A stretch of DNA of 64,000 nucleotides, taken from assembly GCF_010727325.1 (NCBI RefSeq), contig NZ_AP022565.1, positions 5,084,001-5,148,000 of the forward strand. The letters are read 5' to 3'. This document shows, in pieces, positions 46,202-55,155 of this stretch. The stretch is from Mycolicibacterium alvei. Lineage in GTDB: Bacteria > Actinomycetota > Actinomycetes > Mycobacteriales > Mycobacteriaceae. A model generated the notes under the pieces. That model was not told the DNA's origin and did no database searches. It saw nothing but the letters and a program-made list of their open reading frames with translations. How positions within the stretch are numbered: position 1 is the stretch's first letter; each line of letters begins with the position of its first letter. The position numbers and the translations under genes were made by a program.

Positions 46202-47158
46202 CTAGTTGGCGTGCAGTGCCTCGTTGAGCGTGATGCCGGTGCCGTCGCGCTTGACTACCTCGACTGCGCCCGAGAGCGAGTTGCGGCGGAACAGCAGGTT
46301 GTTGGCGCCGGACAGCTCGACGGCCTTGATGGTGGTGGCAGTCTGGCCGCCGTCAGTGATCGTGATCTTGGTGCCGCCGGTGACATAGAGCCCGGCCTCG
46401 ATCACGCAGTCGTCTCCCAGCGAGATGCCCAGACCGGCGTTGGCGCCCAGCAGGCAGCGCTTGCCCACCGAGATCACCTCTTTGCCGCCACCGGACAGCG
46501 TGCCCATGATCGACGCGCCGCCACCGATGTCGGAGCCGTCGTCGACCACCACACCCGCCGAGATGCGGCCTTCCACCATCGAGGTGCCCAGGGTGCCGGC
46601 ATTGAAGTTCACGAAGCCCTCGTGCATGACCGTCGTACCCGCGGCCAAGTGTGCACCGAGGCGGACCCGGTCGGCGTCGGCGATACGGACACCCGACGGC
46701 AGCACGTAGTCGACCATGCGGGGGAACTTGTCCACGCCGTAGACCGCGACCGCGCCGCGACGACGCAACCGCGCTCGCACCGTCTCGAAGCCCTCGACCG
46801 CGCACGGACCGAAGCTCGTCCACACCACATTGGTCAGCAGCCCGAAGATGCCGTCCATATTGGCGCCGTGCGGGGCCACCAGTCGGTGCGAGAGCAGGTG
46901 CAGCCGCAGGTAGGCGTCATGCGCGTCGGCAGGCTTGTCCTCGAGCGAGGCGATCGTGGTGCGAACTGCGACCACCTCGACACCGCGGTCGGCATCGGGG
47001 CCGGTCAGACCCGCGAACTCGGCGGGGATGTCATCGCCGATGAGCTTCACCGTGCCGGCCTCGCCGGAGGCGCTCAGTTCGGGGGCGGGAAACCAGGTGT
47101 CCAGGACGGTCCCGTCGGCGGTGATGGTGGCCAGGCCTACGCCAGATGCTGCAGTCAC
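46202..47158 (-). CDS. dapD: tetrahydrodipicolinate N-succinyltransferase
   Basis: A 318-residue left-handed beta-helix enzyme of the actinobacterial DapD group. It transfers succinate from succinyl-CoA in the lysine/diaminopimelate pathway. Marks are [29 protein letters not shown], the hexapeptide region with [14 protein letters not shown] and [12 protein letters not shown], and the end [10 protein letters not shown]. The GTG at 47158 gives the length of the tuberculosis protein (317); an ATG 12 codons upstream would overlap dapE. Divergent from dapE with 34 bases between starts. Confidence 0.95.
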   Translation of the reverse strand: MTAASGVGLATITADGTVLDTWFPAPELSASGEAGTVKLIGDDIPAEFAGLTGPDADRGVEVVAVRTTIASLEDKPADAHDAYLRLHLLSHRLVAPHGANMDGIFGLLTNVVWTSFGPCAVEGFETVRARLRRRGAVAVYGVDKFPRMVDYVLPSGVRIADADRVRLGAHLAAGTTVMHEGFVNFNAGTLGTSMVEGRISAGVVVDDGSDIGGGASIMGTLSGGGKEVISVGKRCLLGANAGLGISLGDDCVIEAGLYVTGGTKITITDGGQTATTIKAVELSGANNLLFRRNSLSGAVEVVKRDGTGITLNEALHAN

Positions 47159-47192
47159 GTTGGCCAAGGTTACTGGACTAGCCTCGGAGACC

Positions 47193-48257
47193 ATGGGGCT
47201 AGACCTGCGAGCCGATCCGATCGCGCTGACCGCTGCCTTGGTGGACATCCCCAGCGAGTCACGTCACGAGCAACGCATCGCCGACGAGATCGAAGCTGCG
47301 CTGCGCGCACAGGCGCCGTGGTTCGAGGTGATCCGCAACGGCGATGCGGTGCTGGCCCGCACCCACCTGGGCCGCCCGTCGCGGGTGATGCTGGCCGGGC
47401 ACATCGACACCGTGCCCGCCGCCGACAACCTGCCCAGTCACATCAAGAACGGCGAGATGTGGGGTTGTGGGACCTCGGATATGAAGTCGGGTGACGCGGT
47501 GTTCCTGCACCTGGCCGCCACGATCGCCGAGCCCAGCCACGACATCACCTTGGTGATGTACGACTGCGAGGAAATCGAGTCCAGCGCCAACGGGCTCGGC
47601 CGCATCGAACGCGAGCTGCCGGACTGGCTACAGGCCGACGTCGCGATCCTCGGCGAACCTTCCGGTGGCTTCATCGAGGCGGGCTGCCAGGGCACCATCC
47701 GTGTCGTCGTCGGCGCCACCGGCACGCGTGCGCATTCAGCCCGATCGTGGCTGGGCGACAACGCTGTTCACAAGCTCGGTGCTGTGCTGGACCGGCTCAC
47801 CAAGTATCAGCCCCGCAACGTCGACATCGACGGCTGCGTATATCGGGAAGGGCTGTCGGCGGTCCGTATCGACGGTGGCATCGCCGGCAACGTCATCCCC
47901 GATTCCGCATCGGTGACCGTCAACTTCCGCTTCGCGCCCGACCGCAGCGTCGAACAGGCCGTCGCCCACGTGCACGAGGTGTTCGACGGGCTCGACATCA
48001 CCATTGACCTGACCGACGCCGCCGCAGGTGCCCTGCCGGGACTGGCCAAACCCGCCGCGGCCGCGTTGGTGGCCGCCGCCGGAGGACAGGTTCGCGCCAA
48101 GTACGGGTGGACTGACGTGGCGCGGTTCGCTGCGCTGGGAATCCCCGCCGTCAACTACGGGCCGGGTGACCCCAACCTCGCGCACAAGGTCGACGAACGG
48201 GTCGACGTCGCCGCGATCACCGCCACCACCGACATGCTGCGGCGCTACCTGACGTGA
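47193..48257 (+). CDS. dapE: succinyl-diaminopimelate desuccinylase
   Basis: A 354-residue M20-family zinc hydrolase that releases succinate to give LL-diaminopimelate. Zinc-site motifs are [13 protein letters not shown] near residue 67, [17 protein letters not shown] near 91 with the bridging Asp, and [12 protein letters not shown] near 125 with the catalytic Glu. The dimerisation domain follows, and the final His is in [15 protein letters not shown] at 47193. It overlaps the S4-domain gene in GTGA. With DapD and DapC it covers three consecutive steps from this window. Confidence 0.95.
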   Translation: MGLDLRADPIALTAALVDIPSESRHEQRIADEIEAALRAQAPWFEVIRNGDAVLARTHLGRPSRVMLAGHIDTVPAADNLPSHIKNGEMWGCGTSDMKSGDAVFLHLAATIAEPSHDITLVMYDCEEIESSANGLGRIERELPDWLQADVAILGEPSGGFIEAGCQGTIRVVVGATGTRAHSARSWLGDNAVHKLGAVLDRLTKYQPRNVDIDGCVYREGLSAVRIDGGIAGNVIPDSASVTVNFRFAPDRSVEQAVAHVHEVFDGLDITIDLTDAAAGALPGLAKPAAAALVAAAGGQVRAKYGWTDVARFAALGIPAVNYGPGDPNLAHKVDERVDVAAITATTDMLRRYLT

Positions 48258-48616
48258 GCACCGTCCGCGTCGACAGCTGGATCTGGGCCGTGCGTATCAC
48301 CAAGACCCGGTCTGCGGCGGCGGCCGCCTGCCGCGGCGGGCACGTCCGGGTCAACAACGTGCCGGCCAAACCGGCCCAACACGTGAGTCCCGGCGACGAG
48401 GTGCGGGTTCGGCTGGACGGACGGGAACGGATCGTGGAGGTCATCCGCCCGATCGCCAAGAGAGTCGGTGCCGCCATCGCATCGGAGTGCATGATCGACC
48501 GCAGCCCGCCACCGCCGCCCAGGGAAATGGTGGCCGCGGTACCCGTTCGTGACAGAGGGGCCGGTCGGCCGACGAAACGTGAACGGCGACAACTGGATCA
48601 ATTGCGCGGCTTCTGA
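48254..48616 (+). CDS. S4-domain RNA-binding protein, Hsp15/HslR-like
   Basis: A 120-residue basic protein. The S4 domain fills residues 5-65: [20 protein letters not shown], then [17 protein letters not shown] and [10 protein letters not shown]. Hsp15 proteins bind stalled 50S subunits carrying peptidyl-tRNA. The C terminus is Arg/Lys-rich ([17 protein letters not shown]), as in that family. GTG overlaps the dapE stop, so it is cotranscribed with dapE. Residues [14 protein letters not shown] follow the S4 fold. The ribosome-rescue role is inferred from the family. Confidence 0.88.
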   Translation: MSTVRVDSWIWAVRITKTRSAAAAACRGGHVRVNNVPAKPAQHVSPGDEVRVRLDGRERIVEVIRPIAKRVGAAIASECMIDRSPPPPPREMVAAVPVRDRGAGRPTKRERRQLDQLRGF

Positions 48617-48785
48617 ACCGGAAAATCGGTTGCACGCACGCGTACTGTGGAAATCGCATCTGCTGTCAACCGAGGTGGGCTGAAAACATGCTGGGAGACG
48701 ACATCTCCGGGTAAATCCCGAGAGACCATTCGTTCCTGTCCCGCAATGCGGTGCCTGCTGCCCGCATCACCTTGGAGTACTGAGC
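48617..48785 (+). promoter_or_regulatory. leader region of the ABC-F gene with attenuator-like hairpins
   Basis: The 169 bases hold a short leader ORF (48688-48714) and three small inverted repeats. GGAGA/TCTCC lies inside the leader ORF; CGGG/CCCG spans its stop (around 48708-48720); ATGCGG/CCGCAT lies between it and the main gene (around 48749-48766). Overlapping hairpins with a peptide ORF are the layout of drug-inducible attenuators of ABC-F and erm genes. Function is inferred. Confidence 0.45.
48688..48714 (+). CDS. candidate 8-residue leader peptide MLGDDISG
   Basis: ATG at 48688 has GAGGTGGG about eight bases ahead, a good ribosome site, and ends in TAA after eight codons. It lies 71 bases before the ABC-F start. 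A ribosome stalled here would change which of the flanking hairpins can form. It may also be chance; such short frames are frequent. Confidence 0.4.
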   Translation: MLGDDISG

Positions 48786-50408
48786 ATGTCTATTGTCTGT
48801 TCCCATTTGTCGTTCTCCTGGCCCGATGACGTCGCGCTGTTCTCGGATCTGTCGTTCTCCATAGGACCCGGCCGCACCGGCCTGGTGGCCCCCAACGGCG
48901 CCGGAAAGAGCACGCTGCTCAAACTGATCGCCAGCGAGTATCGACCCTCATCGGGCTCGGTGACGGTCGACGGTGGCATCGGCTATCTGCCCCAAAGCCT
49001 GCCGTTCACAGCCGATCTCACTGTCGCGGCGGTGTTAGGAATCGCTCCGGTGCTCGATGCATTGGCAGCCCTGGCCGATGGTGACGCCGGCGAGGAGGTG
49101 TTCACCACCATCGGCGACGACTGGGACATCGAGGAACGCTCGCGCGCCCAGTTGGACCGGCTCGGTCTCGATGGCCTGGTCCTGAACCGCCGGTTGGGCA
49201 CCTTGTCCGGCGGGGAAGTGGTGTCCCTGGGCTTGGCGGCCCAACTGCTCAAGCGGCCCGGTGTGCTGCTCCTCGACGAGCCCACCAACAATCTGGACAG
49301 CGAGGCCCGGCAGCGCCTGTACGACGCGCTCGACGCCTATTCCGGGTGCCTGCTGGTGGTCAGCCATGACCGGGTGCTGCTGGACCGGATGGATCAGATC
49401 GCCGAACTGTACCGCGGCGAAATCGTCTTCTATGGAGGAAATTTCACTGCCTATCGGGAGACCGTGGAGGCTGCGCAGGCAGTGGCCGAGGGCAATATCC
49501 GCAACGCCGAACAACAGCTCAAGCGGGAGAAACGCCAGATGCAGGAGGCCCGCGAGCGGGCCGCCCGCCGCTCATCGACGGCGGCGCGCAACCTCAAGGA
49601 CGCGGGGCTGCCGAAGATCGTGGCGGGCAAGCTGAAACGCGATGCCCAGGAATCGGCCGCCCGCGCCGACGACGTACACGCCCGGCGGGTCGACGATGCC
49701 CGGACCCGGCTCGACGAAGCCGAACGAGCCTTGCGCGATGCCTTGGTGATTGCGCTGGATCTGCCCGACACCGTGCTGCCCGCCGGGCGCACGGTGTTCG
49801 CCGGAGACGGCTTGCAGATCAGCCGCGGCGGCCGGAAACTGTTCGCCGACGACGGGATCGACCTCGCCATCCGCGGGCCGGAACGTATCGCCCTGACCGG
49901 TCCCAACGGAGCCGGCAAGTCGACACTCTTACGCATTATCGACGGCACGCTGGAACCAGACTCGGGGACGGTGGAACGGGCCGACGGTCGCATCGCCTCA
50001 CTGTCGCAGCGGCTCGACCTGCTGGCTGAGGACCGCACCGTGGCCGAGAGCCTGGCGGCCGCCGCCCCGAGCCTGTCGCACACCCGGCGTATGCATCTGT
50101 TGGCACAGTTCCTGTTTCGCGGCGACCGCATCCACCTGCCGGTCGCGGCGTTGTCGGGCGGGGAGCGGCTGCGGGCGACGCTGGCCTGTGTGCTCTACGC
50201 CGAACCCGCACCCCACCTACTGCTGTTGGACGAGCCGACCAACAACCTCGATCTGGTCAGCGTCGGGCAACTGGAGTCTGCGCTGAACGCCTACCAGGGT
50301 GCGTTTGTGGTGGTGAGCCACGACGAACGCTTCCTGGCGGCCATCGGTATCGACCGGTGGCTACGGCTGGACGGCGGAGAGCTGGTAGTTACAGGCGCCG
50401 CGGATTGA
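48786..50408 (+). CDS. ABC-F family ribosome-associated ATPase
   Basis: A 540-residue protein with two ABC domains and no membrane part. Walker A sites are APNGAGKST at 35-43 and GPNGAGKST near 373; signature LSGGE and DEPTNNLD occur in both halves. Between them is the charged P-site tRNA interaction linker (LKREKRQMQEARERAARRSS onward, about residues 240-300). Such proteins either regulate translation or dislodge ribosome-targeting antibiotics. The linker is longer than in housekeeping EttA, and the leader with a peptide ORF favours an inducible resistance type. It is not the EttA ortholog by sequence impression. ATG follows GGAGTACTGAGC. Its 3' end overlaps the opposing gene by 20 bases. 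Confidence 0.9.
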   Translation: MSIVCSHLSFSWPDDVALFSDLSFSIGPGRTGLVAPNGAGKSTLLKLIASEYRPSSGSVTVDGGIGYLPQSLPFTADLTVAAVLGIAPVLDALAALADGDAGEEVFTTIGDDWDIEERSRAQLDRLGLDGLVLNRRLGTLSGGEVVSLGLAAQLLKRPGVLLLDEPTNNLDSEARQRLYDALDAYSGCLLVVSHDRVLLDRMDQIAELYRGEIVFYGGNFTAYRETVEAAQAVAEGNIRNAEQQLKREKRQMQEARERAARRSSTAARNLKDAGLPKIVAGKLKRDAQESAARADDVHARRVDDARTRLDEAERALRDALVIALDLPDTVLPAGRTVFAGDGLQISRGGRKLFADDGIDLAIRGPERIALTGPNGAGKSTLLRIIDGTLEPDSGTVERADGRIASLSQRLDLLAEDRTVAESLAAAAPSLSHTRRMHLLAQFLFRGDRIHLPVAALSGGERLRATLACVLYAEPAPHLLLLDEPTNNLDLVSVGQLESALNAYQGAFVVVSHDERFLAAIGIDRWLRLDGGELVVTGAAD

Positions 50409-51150
50409 CGTTGTGGATCTGGGTGGGTACCTGGCCGGCTCCGTGGCCGCTTTCGGGCGTCGTGCCGGCCGAGGCTGACTGAATCCCGGCCTCCGCCTCG
50501 GCGTCGTCCTTGTCCCCGTCCCCATCCTTGTCGCCGTCAGGGCCGTCTTCGCCGCCCTCCACATCGGCGGCCAGGATGGCCTCCTCGGCCCCCGCGCCAC
50601 CGGTGTCAGCCATCATGGCGGCCGCGTCGGCGCCGCCTCCGGCCGCCTGGGTGGCGGCTTCGACGATGCCCTGCACACCCTGCATGACCTGCTGCGGCAC
50701 CTGAGTCATGGCCTGGGTGAGACCCTGCAACGGCTGGGTGATCGACTGCGCCATCTGCCCGGCCATCTGGCCGAGCTGGCCCATCATCTGGCCGGCACCA
50801 CCGGCACCGCCCGCCGACGACGCCGAGGAGCTGGTTCCACCGAGCGCGTCGGCCTGGGCCTTGAGCTGCTCGCCACCAGCCGTGTCCCCGCGCGCATACG
50901 CCTGGGAGGCCTTGCCGAGCAATTCGGCCATCCTGCCTGCGGCAACCTGGGTGGCGCCCAGAGCGCCCTCACGGGCGGACGACGCACCGGTGAACGCGTT
51001 CTGCATCGGGAATCCGATCACGCCGTGGCTGGAGCTGAGGTCGGATGGGCCGGCGAACGAACTCTTGAAGCTGTTGATGTCACCGCTGACTCCGTCGACG
51101 ATGCCTTGCAGGCCGGTGATCGCGCCGGTGTCGGCGACGAGCTGATTCAT
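50389..51150 (-). CDS. EspC-like type VII secretion substrate
   Basis: A 253-residue protein. The N-terminal 105 residues look like the EspC-type helical hairpin, MNQLVADTGAITGLQG to AQADALGG, with the type VII export motif YxxxD as YARGD near residue 88. A Gly/Met/Gln-rich middle (MMGQLGQMAGQMAQ, QQVMQGVQGIVEA) and an acidic C-terminal stretch (EGGEDGPDGDKDGDGDKDD) follow. It should be exported through an ESX system; no ESX core gene is near. ATG at 51150 is the first that gives the substrate fold. The ATPase gene ends 67 bases upstream on the same strand, so they may be cotranscribed. Confidence 0.7.
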   Translation of the reverse strand: MNQLVADTGAITGLQGIVDGVSGDINSFKSSFAGPSDLSSSHGVIGFPMQNAFTGASSAREGALGATQVAAGRMAELLGKASQAYARGDTAGGEQLKAQADALGGTSSSASSAGGAGGAGQMMGQLGQMAGQMAQSITQPLQGLTQAMTQVPQQVMQGVQGIVEAATQAAGGGADAAAMMADTGGAGAEEAILAADVEGGEDGPDGDKDGDGDKDDAEAEAGIQSASAGTTPESGHGAGQVPTQIHNVNPRRL

Positions 51151-51217
51151 CGGGCCCCCTGGAAATCGTGCGGTCTGACTGCGCAGTCTACCGGCGGTGC
51201 GGGTGGGTGCCAGGCGG

Positions 51218-53290
51218 TTATTCACCCGCCTGGCGTGCGGCATCGCCGGCCGCCGCGAGCATCCCGACGTCGCGGTACCGAGCCGACACGTCCCGCAACG
51301 CCGCACGGTCCCCGGCCGTCAAGGCACGGGCATGGTCGGCCGTCAGCTGCCCGAACATGCAGTCCAGATTCACCCTGGCGAGCGCATCGACGGCGCGGGT
51401 ATCACCCAACCGGACGCCGTCGTGCACGGCGCGAAGCATCACTGCCGATTGTTCGCCGCGCTCGGCGGCTTTGGCGGCCTCGCGGGCCGCGGTCACCGCG
51501 CCTACCGAGTCCTTACGGGCAAAGCACGTCCAGGCCCGGGCCAGGGCCAGCTCCGGCGCGAACAGCATCGACTTGAGACCGTGCCGGGATTCCGCACGCG
51601 ACAATGCTTTTCCGGCCTCGACCGGCATGCCCCGCTGCCCGAGTGCCTGGGCCAACAACATCCAGGCCAGCGGGCCCCAGGAGTACCCGGTCGGTGCCAA
51701 TGCCGCAGTTGCCTTGCGTAACAGGGTAATCGCCTCATCGAACTGACCGCGCACCAGTGCGACGTCAGCTATCAACACCTCGCCGACGGCGCGGCCGGGC
51801 TGCAGCAGTTGGGTGAAATCGGTTATTCGCTGGGCCACCTCCTCGGCCCGGTCCAGTCGGCCCGTCATCAGTAGCGCCGTGGTCTGGCCGAACCCGCTGG
51901 TGAACCGCAACAGGCCGGGATGTCCCGCCGCGACCGCCCGCTGCGCCATCGCGTCCACCCGATCGAAGGCGCCGAGGCGCGCACAGCTCAGCGCCGCCGT
52001 CGACCCCGCCCATCCGACCGCGGTGTCATCGGCCGCGGGGGAGGCCAGCACCTCCAGTGCCAGTCCCAAAGCTCGTTGTGGCGCACCGGCATTCATCGCA
52101 AAGGTGGCTGCCAGCGCATCGAGTGTGGTCTGTGCCCTCGGCGTCGATACCCGTTGGCGGGTGGCCTTCAGGAACGCCGTGGCGCGTTCGGGTTCTGACA
52201 GCATCCAGAACTGATTGGCCGCCTGCGGTAGCGCCCACGCCATCAGTTGGTCCTCCGGCAGGCCGGATGGGTCGATCTGTCCCAACACGGCATCGGCCTC
52301 ACGGCCGCGGCCCTGCCAGGCCAACGCGTACGCCAACGTCAGCAGGCCGGTGAAGCCGGCGCTGGATGCTGTCGCGGCCCGTGCGAGCCGTTCGCTCAAT
52401 TCCAGGTCACCCAACCGCAGTGCCTCGCCGGCCGCGCCGACGAGTTCGTCAACCGGCAGCGACACGTCGCTGTCGAGGGCCAGCACCGCCACCTGCAACC
52501 GGTCCACCACACCGGGTCTCGGCGCCGTCGACAACCGCTCGACCACGGTGTTGCGCAACCGGCGCAGGCCGGGCCCGCCGATGGTGGCCCGCATGGCGCT
52601 CAGGAACAGTGGATGCACACCGTGCACCAGTTCGCCGTCGATACGAACCACACCGCTGTGTTGTGCCGCCTGAACGGCATCGGTGCCGGTCAGTGCGATC
52701 AGATCGGCCAGTGGCAGCGGATCGTGTACGGCCAGCTGTCGCAAGACCACGGCCACGTCGTCGGGCAGGTCGGCGAGAAACGTGTCGACCTGATCGGCCA
52801 ACCGGGCGTCGTCGTGGCCCGGCGGTGACATCTCGACACGGTTCACCAGCCGGTCACCCCACAACGACGCGATGTCATCGGGCGCCCCCGCGGATGCGGT
52901 CACGATGAGTTTGGCCGCGCCGCTCACGGCGAGTTGGTATACGAGCGCCGCCGATAACCGGTCCAGCAGGTGAGCGTCGTCGACGATCACCAACAACCCG
53001 GATCCGAGCTCGTCACGTGCCGCGCGCATCACATCGGCGGTCTTACCTGTCGACGGGACGTCGATCAGGTGCGCGACCGCGGCAAAGGGGACTGCCGCAG
53101 CCGACTCGGTGCCGGTGATCCACAGAACGCGACGGAAATCCGGTGCAAGGTGTTCGGCCGCGGTCCGGGCCAGTGAGGTCTTGCCGACCCCGGCGGGGCC
53201 CAGTAGTGCGGCGCCGCAACGCTCGTGCAGGCCGACCTCCAGGCCGTCGAGCACGCGGTCACGCGGTGCGATCACCCAGTCGACAGCCAT
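51218..53290 (-). CDS. LAL/MalT-like ATPase without a LuxR DNA-binding domain
   Basis: A 690-residue protein of the STAND/LAL regulator type. Walker A is GPAGVGKTS at 31-39 and Walker B LLVIVDDAH near 96. A winged-helix linker and long TPR-like helical repeats follow (for example GRGREADAVLGQIDPSG). Full LAL regulators end with a LuxR HTH of about 65 residues, but this one stops after DAARQAGE. Only 67 bases of non-coding DNA remain before the next gene, and no HTH is found there in any frame, so the domain is absent rather than frameshifted. It may act as a scaffold or in trans with another regulator. ATG at 53290. Confidence 0.8.
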   Translation of the reverse strand: MAVDWVIAPRDRVLDGLEVGLHERCGAALLGPAGVGKTSLARTAAEHLAPDFRRVLWITGTESAAAVPFAAVAHLIDVPSTGKTADVMRAARDELGSGLLVIVDDAHLLDRLSAALVYQLAVSGAAKLIVTASAGAPDDIASLWGDRLVNRVEMSPPGHDDARLADQVDTFLADLPDDVAVVLRQLAVHDPLPLADLIALTGTDAVQAAQHSGVVRIDGELVHGVHPLFLSAMRATIGGPGLRRLRNTVVERLSTAPRPGVVDRLQVAVLALDSDVSLPVDELVGAAGEALRLGDLELSERLARAATASSAGFTGLLTLAYALAWQGRGREADAVLGQIDPSGLPEDQLMAWALPQAANQFWMLSEPERATAFLKATRQRVSTPRAQTTLDALAATFAMNAGAPQRALGLALEVLASPAADDTAVGWAGSTAALSCARLGAFDRVDAMAQRAVAAGHPGLLRFTSGFGQTTALLMTGRLDRAEEVAQRITDFTQLLQPGRAVGEVLIADVALVRGQFDEAITLLRKATAALAPTGYSWGPLAWMLLAQALGQRGMPVEAGKALSRAESRHGLKSMLFAPELALARAWTCFARKDSVGAVTAAREAAKAAERGEQSAVMLRAVHDGVRLGDTRAVDALARVNLDCMFGQLTADHARALTAGDRAALRDVSARYRDVGMLAAAGDAARQAGE

Positions 53291-53300
53291 CCACCGAATC

Positions 53301-53690
53301 CTATGGTGGGCAGTGGCAATTCAATGCCGAATCGACGTCTGGATGGGCCGACACCGTGTCGTCCATGCCGCATTCGGTGATGATTCGCCGGATGCTCGGC
53401 TGACGAATGACCAGACGCACCGTGACACCGTGCTGGCGACTGTCGACGCTCTGTTTGGCCAGCGCGACCAGTGCGCCACAGCTCATGAATTCCAGGGATC
53501 CGGCGTCGACGATGAGCATCGAGGATTCACCAACGGCGGCGGCCGACTCGCTGAGCATGCGCTGCCAGACGGATTCGTTGTGCGCGTCGACCTGTCCGGA
53601 GACCTGAACGATGAGGCCTTCGGGTGCGGTGCGAGCCGTCCAGTGCAGCTCGTGATCCTGCTGGGTCGATTCCACGATGAAATCGAGCAT
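53301..53690 (-). CDS. STAS-domain protein, anti-sigma factor antagonist-like
   Basis: A 129-residue single STAS domain. The core pattern LIVQVSGQVDAHNESVWQ and the loop VDAGSLEFMSCGALVALA are visible; Ser in MSCG is at the position phosphorylated in anti-anti-sigma factors. Cognate anti-sigma kinases are not in the window. It lies 10 bases from the ATPase gene on the same strand, so the two likely form an operon and may signal together. The partner is unknown. Confidence 0.8.
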   Translation of the reverse strand: MLDFIVESTQQDHELHWTARTAPEGLIVQVSGQVDAHNESVWQRMLSESAAAVGESSMLIVDAGSLEFMSCGALVALAKQSVDSRQHGVTVRLVIRQPSIRRIITECGMDDTVSAHPDVDSALNCHCPP

Positions 53691-53735
53691 AACCGCCGAA
53701 GTTTACGTTGTAAACGCGACTGATCATGAATGTGG

Positions 53736-54440
53736 TCAGGGGCTGTCCAGCCAGGTTTCGATGCGGTCGAGCAGGGCCTCCAACGCTTCCTCGAACTCGT
53801 CCGTGCTGTGGTCCTCGGCCAGCATCGGTTGGAGTCGTCGCAGGTTCGGGTAATCGGCCAGCGAGGTATCGGGTCGGGGCTCGCTGTCGAGAACGGCCTC
53901 GTCAGGGCTGAGCGCGACACCGCGCGCGGACACCTCCAGCAGCAGCTGGCCCACCAGGAACGTGGTGTACGTGCGGTAGGCGGCCACGGCGGCGTCATCG
54001 CTGAACCCATAGGAGATCAGCGTCTCCAGGAAGGTCTCCATCCAGCGCAGGCTGCGCAGCGGCGGCCGCACCCAGGGGGCCTCCGGCGCCTCGGTCGCCA
54101 CCAGCGGGAACACCTCGGGATGATCAAGGGCGATCTGCCGTACACCATGACCCAGTCGCAGCAGGAAGTCCTGCCAGCCGTCCTCCTGCCGGCGCGCGGC
54201 GAGCTGATCGGTGTAGAGGCGGTCCACGACGTGGTTGACCACGCCGGTCAACAGGTCACCCCGGCTGTGCACATAGCGGTACAGCGCCATGGCTTCGACA
54301 CCGCAGGCCGTGCCGAGCCGGCGCATGGTCAGCTTGGTCAGACCCTCGCGGTCGATCAGCTCGATCGCGGTGTCCAGGATGAGCTCGCGGCTCAACCGCG
54401 TCGGTTGATCGTCGTTGTCAGTCATCGCCTCTTCAGTCAT
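53736..54440 (-). CDS. TetR-family regulator with tetracycline-repressor-type C domain
   Basis: A 234-residue repressor. The HTH is LSRELILDTAIELIDREG, then LTMRRLGTACGVEAMALYRYV near residues 35-60. The C-terminal ligand domain resembles the TetR_C type (LLRLGHGVRQIALDHPEVF). ATG at 54440 is used; another Met five residues later has GAAGAGG ahead and is equally good. It is divergent from the LOG-family gene with 56 bases between starts and may control it or itself. The ligand is unknown. Confidence 0.88.
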   Translation of the reverse strand: MTEEAMTDNDDQPTRLSRELILDTAIELIDREGLTKLTMRRLGTACGVEAMALYRYVHSRGDLLTGVVNHVVDRLYTDQLAARRQEDGWQDFLLRLGHGVRQIALDHPEVFPLVATEAPEAPWVRPPLRSLRWMETFLETLISYGFSDDAAVAAYRTYTTFLVGQLLLEVSARGVALSPDEAVLDSEPRPDTSLADYPNLRRLQPMLAEDHSTDEFEEALEALLDRIETWLDSP

Positions 54441-54496
54441 CAGGATCTCGTCCAGTCTCCCCGCGGGGATGGGCTGAGTCCATGACCCTTTAGGTT

Positions 54497-55063
54497 GTGT
54501 GCGTGTCCGGTGAAACTGACCGCGAGTTTGCGGTGTGTGTCTATTGCGCGTCGGGTCCCACCCACCCCGAGTTGCTGGCGTTGGCCAGTGAGGTGGGAGT
54601 GGCGATCGCCAAGCGTGGATGGACATTGGTCTCCGGCGGCGGCAATGTCTCGGCCATGGGTGCGCTCGCCCGGGCGGCGCGCTCCAGCAACGGTCGCACG
54701 GTCGGCGTGATCCCCAAGGCTCTGGTGCACCGCGAACTCGCCGACGTGGACGCCGCCGAACTGGTGGTCACCGACACCATGCGGGAACGCAAGAAGGAGA
54801 TGGAGGACCGCTCCGACGCGTTCATCGCGCTGCCCGGCGGCATCGGCACGCTGGAGGAGTTCTTCGAGGCCTGGACGGCGGGCTACCTCGGGATGCACGA
54901 GAAGCCGGTGGTGCTGCTCGACCCGTTCGGTCATTTCGACGGCCTGCTGGCCTGGCTGCGCGGGCTCGTCGCCTCCGGTTACGTCAGCGAGGCGGCCCTG
55001 GATCGGTTGGTCGTCGTCGACGAGGTCGCCGCCGCGCTCGAGGCGTGCGAACCGGTGACCTAG
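54497..55063 (+). CDS. LOG-family protein (cytokinin riboside monophosphate phosphoribohydrolase type)
   Basis: A 188-residue protein with the lysine-decarboxylase-like LOG fold. The signature PGGIGTLEEFFEAW near residue 115 and the nucleotide motif SGGGNVSAMG near 47 are intact, with the Arg/Glu pair in MRERKKEM. The Rv1205 ortholog makes cytokinins from AMP derivatives and lies in the same place before fadD6. GTG at 54497 or 54503 are both possible. Cytoplasmic. Confidence 0.9.
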   Translation: MCVSGETDREFAVCVYCASGPTHPELLALASEVGVAIAKRGWTLVSGGGNVSAMGALARAARSSNGRTVGVIPKALVHRELADVDAAELVVTDTMRERKKEMEDRSDAFIALPGGIGTLEEFFEAWTAGYLGMHEKPVVLLDPFGHFDGLLAWLRGLVASGYVSEAALDRLVVVDEVAAALEACEPVT

Positions 55064-55155
55064 AACCGGCGGTAACGGCAGTTACCAGCGCGGCTAGGGT
55101 GTTGGCCACACGAGAGCCATCTCGAGACTCGCAACAACGCGCAGGGGGACACCGC

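Noticed and set aside
51151..51217. Frameshifted LuxR HTH after the LAL-type ATPase
   Set aside because: The gap is only 67 bases and none of its frames encodes an HTH, so loss of the domain is a better explanation.
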